From contig OZ037770.1 in assembly GCA_964035545.1 (NCBI GenBank), forward strand, positions 239,001 through 303,000: a stretch of 64,000 nucleotides of DNA. Direction: 5' to 3'. The position numbers and the translations under genes are program-made. Each line of letters opens with the position of its first letter. The stretch's first letter is position 1. Source of the DNA: Bugula neritina. Taxonomy: Eukaryota; Bryozoa; Gymnolaemata; Cheilostomatida; Bugulidae. This document shows, piece by piece, positions 38,604-50,600 of this stretch. The notes under the pieces are model-generated. The model did not search any database, was not told the origin of the DNA, and saw only the letters and a program-made list of their open reading frames with translations.

Positions 38604-40911
38604 CAATATATTATATAGTAGGATATATCATGTAATACTATATATAGTAGCCTGAGCACCACAGAGTATTACATAGTCACCTGACAGAACTCGTTCTCAC
38701 CACCTCCGTCTTCTCAGATTTGAAAACTTCTCTCTCCTTTATCAAGGGGTTGGCGAGTAGAAAACTCCCAAACCCTGCTACAAGTGGACAACTCCAAATT
38801 ACTATGACTCCTGGGAATACTAACACAGCTGGTAATGAGTAACTACTGGAAAATTGAGACGTGTAAATGTCTGTCATGGAATGCAAGTGCTCGTAGCATA
38901 AGGAAATCATGACACACTGTACATTAGATGGCACCGTTACTTGACACTCTGGACAGGTGCCAAAATATGCAACCTGTTGGCAGGTGCTCTGTAATGGAAT
39001 GTGATGGTACAACTCCTAACTAAAACCAAGGCAGGTTTCAACCAAGTAAAAGCAGAGTGATACATTGCTACCTGTAGCATCAGTTACCTGTAGCAGCAGT
39101 TACCTGTAGCTGTAGCTACCTGTAGCAGCAGTTACCTGTAGCAGCAGTTACCTGTAGCTGTAGCTACCTGTAGCAGCAGCTACCTGTAGCAATTGCAGGT
39201 AACAAACAACAGAACACAAGCTGTCCTAGGCCAAAATAGACATGTGTTACTGAAAAGTCACCATCACTTAACTCAATTATTCTAAACAACTTTTCAGGCT
39301 TCTCTCATTCCAGAGATATTTTCTTCAATGAATTTTGCCAAACATGTTCAGAAAATTCTTTCACAGATTATTTTAGGGAAGGTACAGTGTACACTCAGTA
39401 CATATTATTATACACATAGCATAATATAACTGCATTGAGAGCATAACTTCTCACTAACCTAAGTTCTCCCCGTTTCTCTCTTCCATCAGCCTCTGGTAGA
39501 CCCCCTCAGGCAGCTCCGAGGACTTGAAATACACTCTAATATTGGCAATTGTCTTCTGCTTCTTCGTCTGCAAGAAACCAGAAATAGAACATTCTGGAAA
39601 CTTCACTAGAAGAGACACACAGACACACAGACAGACAGAGAGAGGAGACACACAGACAGACAGAGAGAGAGAGAGGAGACACACAGACAGAGAGAGAGAG
39701 GAGACAGACAGAGAGACAGACAGAGAGAGAGAGGAGACACACAGACAGACAGAGAGAGGAGACAGACAGACAGAGTGAGAGGAGACAGACAGACAGACAG
39801 AGAGAGAGAGGACACACAGACAGACAGACAGACCAACTTACTAGACGGATTGCTAAGATGGTGCCAATTCTGCTACACTCTCCTCCTTTGCTGCCTTCGA
39901 AGAACACAAAATCTACAAAAAGCCAACAGGTGATGAGACTGAGGAGTTATTCAATATGATGAGGGAAGACAACTTCAGCAACAAGAATAATATTCCAAAC
40001 AGAGAGTAGAAAACCACTCAGATAAATCAGCCCTTTATGTTCTGTTGGCTTCAAGTCAAATAGAGTGTAGAAATTCAGAAAGAAAATTCTTGAATTATAA
40101 ATTCAGATTGAACCCTGGTCAGTGCCTAAAAACTGTTTCTTAGCTGCAGAAAGAACTTTTCATTCAATAATAAAAAAGAAGCAGTTACCATACAATCACA
40201 ATCCTATTTAAACCTGTCAAGTGACTCCCAAAAGAGGACACAACTCCTTACCCCCGACTTTGTACTCGAGAGAGGTGAGATGGTCAGTCCAGCTGTCTAT
40301 AGGCTCCCCGGTGAGGTAGAGGGGTGGGCGTCCTCTTCTCTTTCTCCTCGCTGACCCGGACGCTGCCGCACCTGAAACACGTCACAGCAGCCATGTTTGG
40401 TCATTCAGCAAAGCTGTTACAGTAACAGACATTCTTGGAAACTGCTGCTTTTGGCAAAGTGCCAACATGCTTCTGTGGAGACAATTCCAAAACACAAGAC
40501 TGAGTTCCAGCCCGCAGCTGTTTAGATCACAACTAGAGTGTCAAGTACAAACAGCCCCTCTCTATCATAAGTTGTGAAGCCATTTTGATGAACATTTGGT
40601 TGAGTAAACAGCGGAGTTATCCCAGCAGCTGAGCCACAAATAATAAAAATGGTGAGAGAATCAAAAGTACTTGTTTAATGAACACATCTCAGTATCAACA
40701 GAAGAGAGGGAGTTTCTACGCTCTACTCAGCGTTACAGTGTAGGTCTAGCGTCAACCAACCATTGAGCTCTAACTTAAACAAACCATTGAGATCTAGAGA
40801 GAGTTTGACATAAAACTGACCTTCAACAGAACTGGTGTCGTCCGTGGCATATGATCCGTGGAAGAGATCGGGAGTGGGCGGGTCAGGGGAGTCATGTGAC
40901 AATATCTCCAT
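24369..40911 (-). CDS. RERE: RERE/atrophin-family transcriptional co-repressor, 1215 residues, 22 exons
   Basis: Exons on the minus strand: 40911-40821, 40371-40252, 39912-39842, 39567-39459, 38774-38681, 32803-32650, 32103-31978, 31855-31721, 30903-30802, 30600-30520, 30229-30031, 29848-29562, 29476-29195, 28640-28495, 28212-28056, 27966-27594, 27338-27133, 26703-26544, 26401-26252, 25422-25138, 25017-24806, 24476-24369 (TGA). The 3648-nt reading frame is phase-consistent. Order: BAH (about 55-205; [26 protein letters not shown]), ELM2 (about 214-334), SANT (about 335-385; [28 protein letters not shown]), GATA-type finger (CFRC...CESC), basic/acidic linker, atrophin region from about 666 ([27 protein letters not shown]). 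A nuclear chromatin adaptor expected to recruit HDAC1/2 via ELM2-SANT and to act with nuclear receptors. The first exon ATG is chosen as the only one in frame before BAH; an upstream exon cannot be excluded. Confidence 0.9.
24477..24805. repeat. 21-bp array forming RERE intron 21
   Basis: AGAGAGTATACATAGTATAA units run from 4 bp inside the donor (sense GTAGTGTATACTCTCTG) into the acceptor (CTCTCTGTTGCAG), so both splice sites border or belong to the array. Confidence 0.92.
25425..26195. repeat. GTATATAGAGA-type array in RERE intron 19
   Basis: Imperfect 10-14-bp units over about 760 bp of intron 25423-26251, reaching to within a few bases of the acceptor (sense TATATACTCATCCCTCCAG). Confidence 0.92.
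26440..26535. repeat. 15-bp TACTAGTAACTACTC array in RERE intron 18
   Basis: About six copies fill most of the 142-bp intron 26402-26543. Confidence 0.85.
26735..27085. repeat. 21-bp GTGACTAGTACTATGAGTAC array in RERE intron 17
   Basis: About 16 copies, with a GTGACTAGCACTATGGATAC variant alternating among them, within intron 26704-27132. Confidence 0.9.
27440..27575. repeat. 18-bp GTGCTATGACATCACGCC array in RERE intron 16
   Basis: Seven to eight nearly identical copies near the donor side of intron 27339-27593. Confidence 0.9.
27967..28064. repeat. Junction-spanning array forming RERE intron 15
   Basis: On the sense strand the first copy is ACTTCTCAGGTAGTACTT, whose first nine bases are the last three exon codons. 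Copies ACTTCTCAGATAATACTT, ACTTCTGTGTAATACTT and two of ACCTCTGTATACTT follow, then ACCTCTGTGTTTTGCAG, which is the acceptor. Confidence 0.9.
28215..28492. repeat. ~29-bp array forming RERE intron 14
   Basis: Plus-strand unit TACACCGTATTACTATATTA plus CCAGTATAT, eight to nine copies, extending from the donor region (degenerate unit) to the acceptor TTCCTCTAG. Confidence 0.9.
28665..29194. repeat. 21-bp array in RERE intron 13
   Basis: Plus-strand unit GTATACCATGTAGTGTGTAC plus T, about 24 copies. On the sense strand the donor GTATACACACTACATAG is itself a unit, and units read ACAGTATACAC where the exon junction reads GCAGGTATACAC. Confidence 0.92.
29853..30034. repeat. 20-bp GTAAGT-containing array forming RERE intron 11
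   Basis: Sense unit TACTCTGTAGTGTAAGTACA. The exon/donor junction AGT|GTAAGTACATA equals the end of the unit, so each copy carries a consensus 5' splice site. Confidence 0.88.
30235..30478. repeat. ACAGACAGACGTATGAGAGA array in RERE intron 10
   Basis: Units of 20-24 bp abut the acceptor (sense TGTCTGTCTGTGTGTTGCAG) of intron 30230-30519. Confidence 0.88.
30628..30778. repeat. 21-bp ACTACATACCACACAGTACA array in RERE intron 9
   Basis: About seven copies in the 201-bp intron 30601-30801. Confidence 0.88.
30956..31644. mobile_element. 0.69-kb non-autonomous inverted-repeat element in RERE intron 8
   Basis: Both ends read CACCGGCTTTCCATGTACC inward, followed by repeated GATCGATCTCA/CTGAGATCGATC palindromes. 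The AT-rich interior has no transposase. It interrupts a 22-bp array (CTCTAGAGTATCTCACTATG unit). A target-site duplication could not be recognised, so the class is open. Confidence 0.7.
31645..31720. repeat. 22-bp GATACTCTAGAGGTCATAGT array next to the RERE intron 8 donor
   Basis: Three copies; the first starts about 7 bp inside the donor (sense GTACGTATACGACC) and the array is cut by the adjacent transposon. Confidence 0.8.
32845..33195. repeat. (ACT)n-like trinucleotide tract
   Basis: Imperfect ACT/ACC/AGT triplets near the acceptor of RERE intron 5; poly-Val and poly-Leu frames across it are artefacts. Confidence 0.9.
36985..37200. repeat. ~42-bp minisatellite
   Basis: About five copies of ACATCTCACAAGGTGCTC followed by TCATACAGTATACACATGAC. 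Confidence 0.85.
37534..37800. repeat. 26-bp C-rich minisatellite
   Basis: About ten copies of CCCCCTCCCAACACCACTG plus TATTCTA; strong strand asymmetry (G-rich on the transcribed RERE sense strand), so the pre-mRNA would be G-rich here. Confidence 0.92.
38065..38490. repeat. 19-bp ATATACTGTATACTGTGTA array
   Basis: About 22 nearly identical copies in RERE intron 5, about 200 bp inside the donor. Confidence 0.93.
38546..38602. repeat. (TAG)n microsatellite
   Basis: About 19 perfect TAG triplets close to the donor of RERE intron 5. Confidence 0.95.
39070..39195. repeat. TACCTGTAGCAGCAGT array in RERE intron 4
   Basis: Seven to eight 15-18-bp units within intron 38775-39458. Confidence 0.85.
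39605..39838. repeat. ACAGACAG/AGAGAGGAGACAC array in RERE intron 3
   Basis: Fills intron 39568-39841 and starts about 8 bp from the donor (sense GTAAGTTGGTCTGTCTG). Confidence 0.9.
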
Positions 40912-43900
40912 GGTTACGGGCAGACGGCAAGGGATATCTGTGGATGCCTCAGTGGTCTGTAGTTTCTAAGTTCAGAGTTTATCTGCGGTAGACTCAGAGG
41001 TAATCTGTAGAAGGTTTAGTAGAAGTAGGGGGTATCTACAGAAAATGAAGTATCTCACAGCTAAGGAATCTGCACTAAACACAGCTTTCAGTCTAATGTC
41101 ACCCTCTAAACTAAACTCACATCTAGTTAATAACAATACTAGATGTTTAGATATAAGAAGTTGCTACATGCAAGTCAAGAAGTAGAAGTCATATCTTAGA
41201 ATAATAATAATAATGTTAGTACATAACTAAGTGTAAAATAACAGCTGAACTATAATTCACACCCCAAGCTATTAGCATACAAATAGTAAATAACCTATAC
41301 TATAGAGTACAAGGGAATGAAAGACCCGCTTGTTATTGTACAACTGTTAGAATGATTCAACAATTGCAGTCAAGTGCGACACTCGAAAATAAATAGATAA
41401 ACTTGAGTCATCAATCAAACCTTCATCATTTCTCATAGCAACAAATAATGCAATAACAATACTGACATTCTGTGTTAATTATTTCAAATGACTTATGACA
41501 TGCAATAACACGCAACCTCTCTACATCCTATACTTTATATCATACTATCAACCTATATTTTCTTCTATAACCTAAACATACCATACACTGTACATTCTAT
41601 AATCAACATGTAAAATTGTATCTAATGTCGGTTGTTTCATGAAGATAGAGGTGGATGGCAAGATATTTTCCAGTAAGAAGTTGGGATAATATTCAATATA
41701 TTATATAGAAACTATTTCCTATTCTATGAAATCTGTGCTTAAAATAAAAAAATATACTTTTAAACAAGTTGCAGTAATATAAGTGTAATAGATATGTGTT
41801 CTAGAAAAGTGAGTGAGTGAGTTAGTGACCGACTGAGTGAATGAATGAGTGAGTAGTGAGTGAATGAGTGAGTGTTAGACTACAGAATGAGTGTCACTTT
41901 GACTACACACTCACCAGTATAAAGTAGGTACAAGAAAGTGGTTTCTCCTCTCTTTCTGAATTATATTAAAGGGAGTTATCCCCCACCCCTACCGTGTAAC
42001 ACAAACCAACCAAACCAACAACTAAGAACTAATGCTAGAAGTGAAAGTGTAGGGAGCTGCTAGGTAGTTTGAGGGTTTCATCCCAGTTAGATGCTATTTG
42101 TTGTTTTGGTGCCATATAATTTCAGGGTAATATACCTATATATATCTATATATCTATATAACTGTTGCATTCATTGCTAAATAGCTAAAATGCTAATAGC
42201 TATAATAGCTAACATGAATTATCTATAATAATATTCCAACTCCCATAGATTTGTGTGAGACAAAGAATAGTCCTATATTAATAATAAACGTTATCTCTAA
42301 TCAATGAATACTCATTAACAAAATATCTGTTTAAACAAGAAGCAAAAAATATGTAAAATTAATATGTTAATGCAGATCAAAGAGAATTTAGCTATGTGCT
42401 CAAAATGTGCTTTATTTAAATATAAATATATTTAAATAATATTCAAATAAATTACACATACAATGTATATAATTGTAGCAATATAAATAAATAACGTCTA
42501 ACTGGGATGACACCAGTTTGAGATATATAGCCTTAGGTGTTCAACTAATCTGAATAAATATGGACATATCTGGAGCAGAAGCTACACTAAAGTAATGAAT
42601 TGATAACAGAAAGGAAAACTAATAAAATATAAATGTAGTGTGTTAAGACCCAGGCACAAGGTGCCAAAACATCGGACTAAACTTCAAACGTCAGCCACTT
42701 TTAAAAACATTCGAGCTCAAGAATAATTTGCATGACTTTGATTGGCTACATTCAAACGAAATACTTTTGACTTCACATCTATAAATCGAACCGACCTGGG
42801 CATGTGACCCAGCCTTTACCTGCATTACACAAATACGAGATGGTTGTCTATTTCCCTGGACTACAGTGAGAGAACCTATTTACTACGTTGAATGGTGGCA
42901 GAGAAGTTGAATGGTGGCAGAGTCTGGCTCCAGACACACTAATTACCAACATTACTGTCTAATGTGGCACTAATTTCCATAAGATGTGAACTACTGATCC
43001 CTATCTCTGTTTGAAACTTGTCCATTTAACAATTTAATAGTTAAACTACAATCTGCTATGCTGGAAGGTGAACAGTGCAGCAATTCCTACGTGGAGATGG
43101 AGACCGGCAGCAATCTTGCTGCCAGCTGCCAACACACAGTGCTGTTTATTTACTCATAAAGTTGCCACATTGTAGTGTAGTAACCAACTCACTGAGTAAT
43201 AAAAGTGAAATACCACAAGATGAAGAGATAACAAGGTTCAACAGCCAACTTCTAGAAACTTCTATAAACCATTTGAATTGAAACAGTGAAACAAAAATAT
43301 GGAACAGATGCTGGAGGGAAGAATGGAGTCTAATATTTGGAAGCAACTGAATGATTTACTGCAATTACTACTAATTAATATAGCAAAAAAATGTCTCCCT
43401 ATTTAAGTAGTATGCTTATTCCAACTTTAGGAAACCAATTAAGCTGTAAATTTAAATATCTGTCACTTACATGTCAGTTTCTGTCTGGCCACACCCCCTA
43501 CAGTCTGGCCACACCTCCAACAGTCAAACTAAATGTAAATCTCTATGAATTAGACTATGGAAGCTCTCTGGCAGTTCCTTATCAAATTATGAACTGATGG
43601 AATCCCCAACCTCCATATAATATAGGCACCTCTTCAGCATTACAGAAACTTACTGGATCCTAAGGCTAGACCACTTGAGCAATTCTCAAGTCACTCACTG
43701 AACACTCTAGTTAACTTAACCTTAGCTCTAAGATATGTTACAACTAACTCCAACTTAGAATTACTTTACATTTAATGAACATATCCAGAATTGATACTAA
43801 GTTTCTTATTCTGGAGACAAAATGTCACTAATGAAGATAGTATAAACCTTAGAATTTGGAGTCTGAAAGGCCTTCAGTCACAGTTGTGGATAAAATTCTG

Positions 43901-45949
43901 AATCCAAGTCCATAGCTTAAGTACAACTATTTGCTATATTAACTTATTTCTACCCAATGTCGTACTTACACGTATAACCATAAAGTTTAATTTAAGTTGC
44001 ATATTATAATTTATAATCATCGTGATTATACTTATAGTCATAGGAAAGAATTTCTAAACACTTTCCCAATAATAGTTATTAAACTATTGAATAACATAAA
44101 AATAACAGTAATTACAACCATTATCACATTATTCATACACCTGCACTAAGGTACTAAGACGACGATTAACACTTTCACTCTGTCAATAATCATTAAATTC
44201 CCTTTCAGTGAAAGGGTGAACATAATCTTGTATATTACTAGGCCTATACTTTGACTCGATCATCAATTCAAATACTAACTTGAATGTTACATTATTATTA
44301 CCTAATTATATCCCTCTAAGTGATAAGTCTATCCCAGACCCCAGTCACTTGCAGTTAGTATTTAATGTTATACCGTATGTTCAATTTGATTTCAAAAATT
44401 TACCAAAGAATAGCTTTATTTCGACACCAACCTGCAAACAGTTTGACTGATCGTCTTATAGTTATTGAGTGTAGATAACGTCAGCAATAAACGTGTCAAT
44501 CTAAATTGATCAGCTGCTCTGGCACTGTGAGTGTGTCTCACTAACACCTGTTTTGGACATCTTTACTTTAGTTTAAATAATCCGTAGCAAAACTCATGGT
44601 TTAAAAGAACTGTTAGCGACAATCAAACGACTTGAGCTGACAAAATGAGAAACTTTTTAGCTAAAATCGAGCTCCGGGAAGAAGTTCTTTGTCTGCGATG
44701 TACTAACCAAATCAACAGCGTGCATTTGAGTTTAATGGCTTGCCTTTGATGGCTACTATTGACGAGTAGTGGCAAGCTAAGTGATTTGATTACTAGCAGT
44801 AATAGCAATAAACCACATGCTTTCCAAGTCTCTGTTTTGTATATTATTTAGTAGATTTGAAGACCGCAATTATAATATTCCTTTCATTGCAAAACAGACA
44901 AAACCGCTGAAGCGAATCCACACATGTGCAGCCGATATTACACCGTAAGCCCCGCCCAATACAAACGGCTCTATAAAAATGGATGTGCCAATACTGTTCA
45001 GGCCAAATCCTCCTTTACAGCTGATTATAGTCTCGTAGACTTAAATTTAGCCACTTGGCAAAGCAGCGAGTTTAAATATTGTAATATTTTATTTGGCCGA
45101 TACTGCCTGGGCCACTATTGCTGGAAATGGTCCATTCCTCAGTGTAACATAGCAATAATGCATATTATGATACATGGAGCAAAGCATACTAAAATATGCC
45201 CTAAGTAAATGAACAGAGCATAAAAGTTAACTTTATGTAATATCCATATTGTCAAATAGCATTATAGAATAATCCATTGCAATAAATATTTTATTTCCAT
45301 ATACATAACGTAATTATCTCACATACAATGTACTTAATGTCTTTACTCTCTGGGAGTCTAGACAGCCAATAGGATTGTGGCGTGTCATGACCCCCCCCCC
45401 TCCTTATCTTACTGTGGTTGGTGAAGGACCTCAGGCACTATCATCATGAAGCTGTAAGTTATATTGTATATATTGTAAGCTACAATAAGTATATATAAAG
45501 TAACTTACTGTATATAGTATTCTGTAATAAGTTATTAAAAAATTCAGCAACTTACAGTTGTAGCTTATTATATAATATGCTCAGTTATGAAAGAAAGGCT
45601 ATTATCATGCAGCTCTAATTCTCTATATAATATGATTACGTTAGCAGGACTAACTTTAAGTTGAAATAACTTAAATTAATTTGCTTGCTTTGGGTTAATT
45701 GAAAATATTATAATTAAAGGAATGTGAATAAATAGGAGAGTAATTGTACAGGAAGCTGTGAAACTCTGGGCGTTGTTTTCATTGTAAAGTCTGAGTATCA
45801 AATCTATAATATTTTGTATACAGCTAGTTTCTATATTTAGTTTGATTTTGCAGCTTAACAGGCAAATCAATTAACAAGTAGAAGGTTATTCTGTATTATA
45901 TTACTCTAAGTACATTACTATAGGAGGACTTTTGTATAATACTAACTCA

Positions 45950-46045
45950 ACTATCACGTGATGCAATACTAACTTAACTGTCACGTGATGCAATACTAAC
46001 TCAACTGTCACGTGATGCAATACTAACTCAACTGTCACGTGATGT
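45950..46045. repeat. 27-bp array with CACGTG core
   Basis: Four copies of CTAACTCAACTGTCACGTGA; each carries a perfect E-box palindrome CACGTG, in the spacer. Confidence 0.85.
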
Positions 46046-47335
46046 AATTACAGACCGTAGAGGGAATATGAGTCACCAATAAGGAATTTCTAGTCAAATA
46101 ATAGACTGCACAATGCAGGGTGTCATCAAGTGAATATAATGATATCTATTATAAAGCTCATGTGAACTTTATAATAGTTCATATTAACACAACGTAACAT
46201 ACTATATAGATTAATAGTTGATATACAATTCCACAGTACCTGCAGTATATTATACACACTGTATTTAGAGGTATGCTGTGCATGCATTAGCTACTAGTTA
46301 AATTCAATCAAATTAAAATACATGCAGATATTGCATTAGCTGAATAAATCACTCATCACATCATGAATGCAGTATGATACACCCTTATACTCTGCTATAA
46401 GATAATTATATTCTTGTAAGACTAACTGTCAAAATATTGGGAAGTATATTCTATTAAAAGTCAATTAATATTACAGCAATAGGTCTATGCATTTGTTCCA
46501 AGCATAATATTAATTATTATCACAGAAACTAAGTGGAACAGTATTTCTAATAGTAGTTCACTGTAACATAGTAGCAATTATTTCACATAGTTTCACAATA
46601 GTTCTTGTTTTAAACTCTTTCAATCTTATTATAATGTTTATAAGCTTTAGGGAAACCATATCTTTATATATAGCTACTGCGTGCTGTTACACATTATACT
46701 GCAGTATGTGGTGTATAATCAGAGTATATCAATAAACTGTTAGCAGAATGTTACTATATTAGATGTTATTGTCCACACCTGCTAGCTTATGACAATGTAT
46801 TATTGGGTATTACATGGCTTTAAATGTTACGGAGAATTATGGAAATGGCGTGTTGTAAGAGGTTAGTTGATTGGTGACCACTCAAGTAATTCCTTAAACT
46901 CTTTCTACTTCGTTGACTGTAAGAGTTGAGTAATATGTACAATGACTCTTCGTAATCACATGGTTATGCAATGGTAATTATATCATATATATTATGTTGA
47001 GCTCGCGGCTACTAGCTAGGAGTTATGATATCTTGACAAAAACATGCTACGGTGAGAAGATAACTACTATTAGCCACTTTTTAGAAAGCTCCAAGCTGTT
47101 AGGAGATGGAGATATGAGACTGTATTTCAAAAGTAAGTTATGATGGTCTAGAGAATTCTATAGTACATCTAGAAACAAGCAGTAGCCAGTTAGAGTGTCG
47201 AGGAGTGGATATTGCTCACTGCAAAGAGTGTCAAGTGGAGGAAAGTGGTAGGCAGTATTTAGTAACTAAACTACTACTAGTTAACTGCGGACTCACTGAC
47301 TGAGTGATGAGAGTCAGTTTGATAAAATCACATCT

Positions 47336-47341
47336 TTTATT
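47336..47341 (-). promoter_or_regulatory. Candidate polyadenylation signal of the CDCA3-like gene
   Basis: Minus-strand AATAAA about 320 bp downstream of the TAG stop at 47659. Position is plausible, but AT-rich context makes chance matches likely. Confidence 0.3.
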
Positions 47342-47658
47342 ATTACTCAGAAAAGAATAAAATTAACAAACAATGCTTGCAGTAAATATACTATACACAC
47401 TAATATGACAATAAAACTATTAAACATATCATGTGACAGGAAATGAAATCATGTGACAATAGAGATACGGTTACTAAAACACCTACATATGAATAACACT
47501 ATACACAATCGCGGCCAGCCATTACACAAGGGAACATGTTTCACAGCAGAGAGAATAAATAATAAACAGGGAGGTAACTGAGATGTATACGCTGAATATA
47601 TAACCTCGATTTATATACAATATCATGTGAGAGTTGTCCGCACATCCTGGGTAGTTTT

Positions 47659-50600
47659 CTATGCAACATTTTCCTTATCGGAGGTGGTGACGTGAGCAAC
47701 TGGAGTTGTCTTTCTCTGAGTGAGCTGGTCAGATATCTTGGAAGTTTGTTTACGTTGAAGAATGGACAGAGGAGAATTAGTGTCCCTCTGACTCAAGCCC
47801 CCGCCCACTCTCCTACCACTTCCTACTCCGCCCACTTTCTTGTCGCCCTCTTCTGTGTATATTTTGAAACTTGCAGATGGGGATGTGTTTGGTGCGAGGC
47901 GGTTAGCTTCTGTCAAGACAACTCTCTTGTTCTTGTTGGGGGTGCTCGCTCGTAGACCCGACATCTCATGGGTAAGTCCTGAAACCGGACTAATTTCTGC
48001 AGGCTTTGAGGGAGACCCTATGGGACTGACGTTCAGTTCTACAACAGTATTGAGTTATACTATGAGTTACAGTATATACTCTATAGTTATACTATGAGTT
48101 ACAGTACACACTCTATAGTTATACTATGAGTTACAGTACATACTCTATAGTTATACTATGAGTTACAGTACACACTATATAGTTATACTATGAGTTACAG
48201 TACACACTCTATAGTTATACTATGAGTTACAGTATATACTCTATAGTTATACTACGAGTTACAGTACACACTCTATAGTTATACTATGAGTTACAGTATA
48301 TACTCTATAGTTATACTACGAGTTACAGTACACACTCTATAGTTATACTATGAGTTACAGTACACACTCTATAGTTATACTATGAGTTACAGTACATACT
48401 CTATAGTTATACTATGAGTTACAGTACACACTCTATAGTTATACTATGAGTTACAGTACATACTATATAGTTATACTATGAGTTACAGTACACACTCTAT
48501 AGTTATACTATGAGTTACAGTACACACTCTATAGTTATACTATGAGTTACAGTACACACTCTATAGTTATACTATGAGTTACAGTACATAGTCTATAGTT
48601 ATACTATGAGTTACAGTACATACTCTATAGTTATACTATGAGTTACAGTACATACTATATAGTTATACTATGAGTTACAGTACACACTCTATAGTTATAC
48701 TATGAGTTACAGTACACACTCTATAGTTATACTATGAGTTACAGTACACACTCTATAGTTATACTATGAGTTACAGTACATACTCTATAGTTATACTATG
48801 AGTTACAGTACACACTATATAGTTATACTATGAGTTACAGTACACACTCTATAGTTATACTATGAGTTACAGTACACACTCTATAGTTATACTATGAGTT
48901 ACAGTACACACTCTATAGTTATACTATGAGTTACAGTACATACTCTATAGTTATACTATGAGTTACAGTACACACTCTATAGTTATACTATGAGTTACAG
49001 TACACACTCTATAGTTATACTATGAGTTACAGTACACACTCTATAGTTATACTATGAGTTACAGTACATACTCTATAGTTATACTATGAGTTACAGTACA
49101 CACTCTATAGTTATACTATGAGTTACAGTACACACTCTATAGTTATACTATGAGTTACAGTACACACTCTATAGTTATACTATGAGTTACAGTACATAGT
49201 CTATAGTTATACTATGAGTTACAGTACATACTCTATAGTTATACTATGAGTTACAGTATATACTCTATAGTTATACTACGAGTTACAGTACACACTCTAT
49301 AGTTATACTATGAGCTACAGTACATACCTCTATCCAGTGTCTCAATGTTATCTTCTATGTCAGAAAGATCCTTATTGGCTGATTCAAAGCTATCTGGCTC
49401 CTGATTGGCCGACTCGCCCTCATCTCTGCTGGAACTATTGAGGAAGTAATTTTCATAAGAGCCGTAGTCGGAGAGGTAGGAGTTGTCCTGCAGTGAGTCC
49501 AGGTGGTAGCGCGGAATACTCGACGGGTTTGGGAAGAGCGAATCTGCTTCGTCTAAACCTGCAGCACAAGACACGGATATATCCTTCTATAGAGTAACTG
49601 TAGAACTATACAGATACATAGTAACTGTAGAACTATACAGATACATAGTAACTGTAGAACTATACAGATATATAGTAACTGTAGAACTATACAGATATAG
49701 TAACTGTAGAACTATACAGATATATAGTAACTGTAGAACTATACAGATATAGTAACTGTAGAACTATACAGATATAGTAACTGTAGAACTATACAGATAT
49801 ATAGTAACTGTAGAACTATACAGATATATAGTAACTGTAGAACTATACAGATATAGTAACTGTAGAACTATACAGATATATAGTAACTGTAGAACTATAC
49901 AGATACATAGTAACTGTAGAACTATACAGATATAGAGTAACTGTAGAACTATACAGATACATAGTAACTGTAGAACTATACAGATATAGAGTAACTGTAG
50001 AACTATACAGATATAGTAACTGTAGAACTATACAGATACATAGTAAGTGTAGAACTATACAGATATAGTAACTGTAGAACTATACAGATACATAGTAAGT
50101 GTAGAACTATACAGATATAGTAACTGTAGAATTATACAGATATATAGTAACTGTAGAACTATACAGATATAGTAACTGTAGAACTATACAGATACATAGT
50201 AACTGTAGAACTATACAGATATAGACTCACCCATATCGGAGTTATCCCACGACCTGTGCACATCACAGCTGGCTATCACGATGGGGGTTCTGTCCACCTC
50301 GCAGTTAGGGGAACGCGGGTCATCAACGTTCAGCAAGTCATCAGCAACTGGCGCAGCACTAGCCAAGTCGCTGACTGGAGAAGCACTAGTGGATATGTCA
50401 GGTGTATCTGGCGGCGTGTCGTACAGATGGGGCTGTATCGGAGTTCTGGCGATACCTGCAAATAGCACAGCTATACGACTATAGAAACCGGGGTAACCAT
50501 AGCGACTGAGGTAACCATAGCGACTGTGATGACCATAGCAACTGACAGTAATGTTATGACCTGCTGAGGGAGATCTGGGATCATTTGTGTCTTGGTTCTC

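Larger units (their letters stand above)
32804..38680. other. 5.9-kb RERE intron 5: several arrays, no gene
   Basis: By far the largest RERE intron, dividing the BAH-coding exons. It holds an (ACT)n tract (32845-33195), a ~42-bp array around 36990-37200 (ACATCTCACAAGGTGCTC core), a 26-bp C-rich array, a 19-bp array and a (TAG)n run at its donor end. 33200-36980 is unique AT-rich sequence with no supported coding region. Confidence 0.65.
40912..47658. other. 6.7-kb spacer between RERE start and CDCA3-like 3' end
   Basis: AT-rich with no convincing coding region; open frames near 43075, 43391 and 44924 have no recognisable domain. It contains a GAGT-type low-complexity stretch (41810-41880), a C-run at 45391-45400, and a 27-bp array (45950-46045; CTCAACTGTCACGTGATGCA core, four copies). 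The RERE promoter or a further 5' exon may lie in the left part. Confidence 0.5.

Noticed and set aside
44924-45208. 94-codon open frame in the RERE-CDCA3 spacer
   Set aside because: No recognisable domain, no splice partners found, and length expected by chance in this composition.
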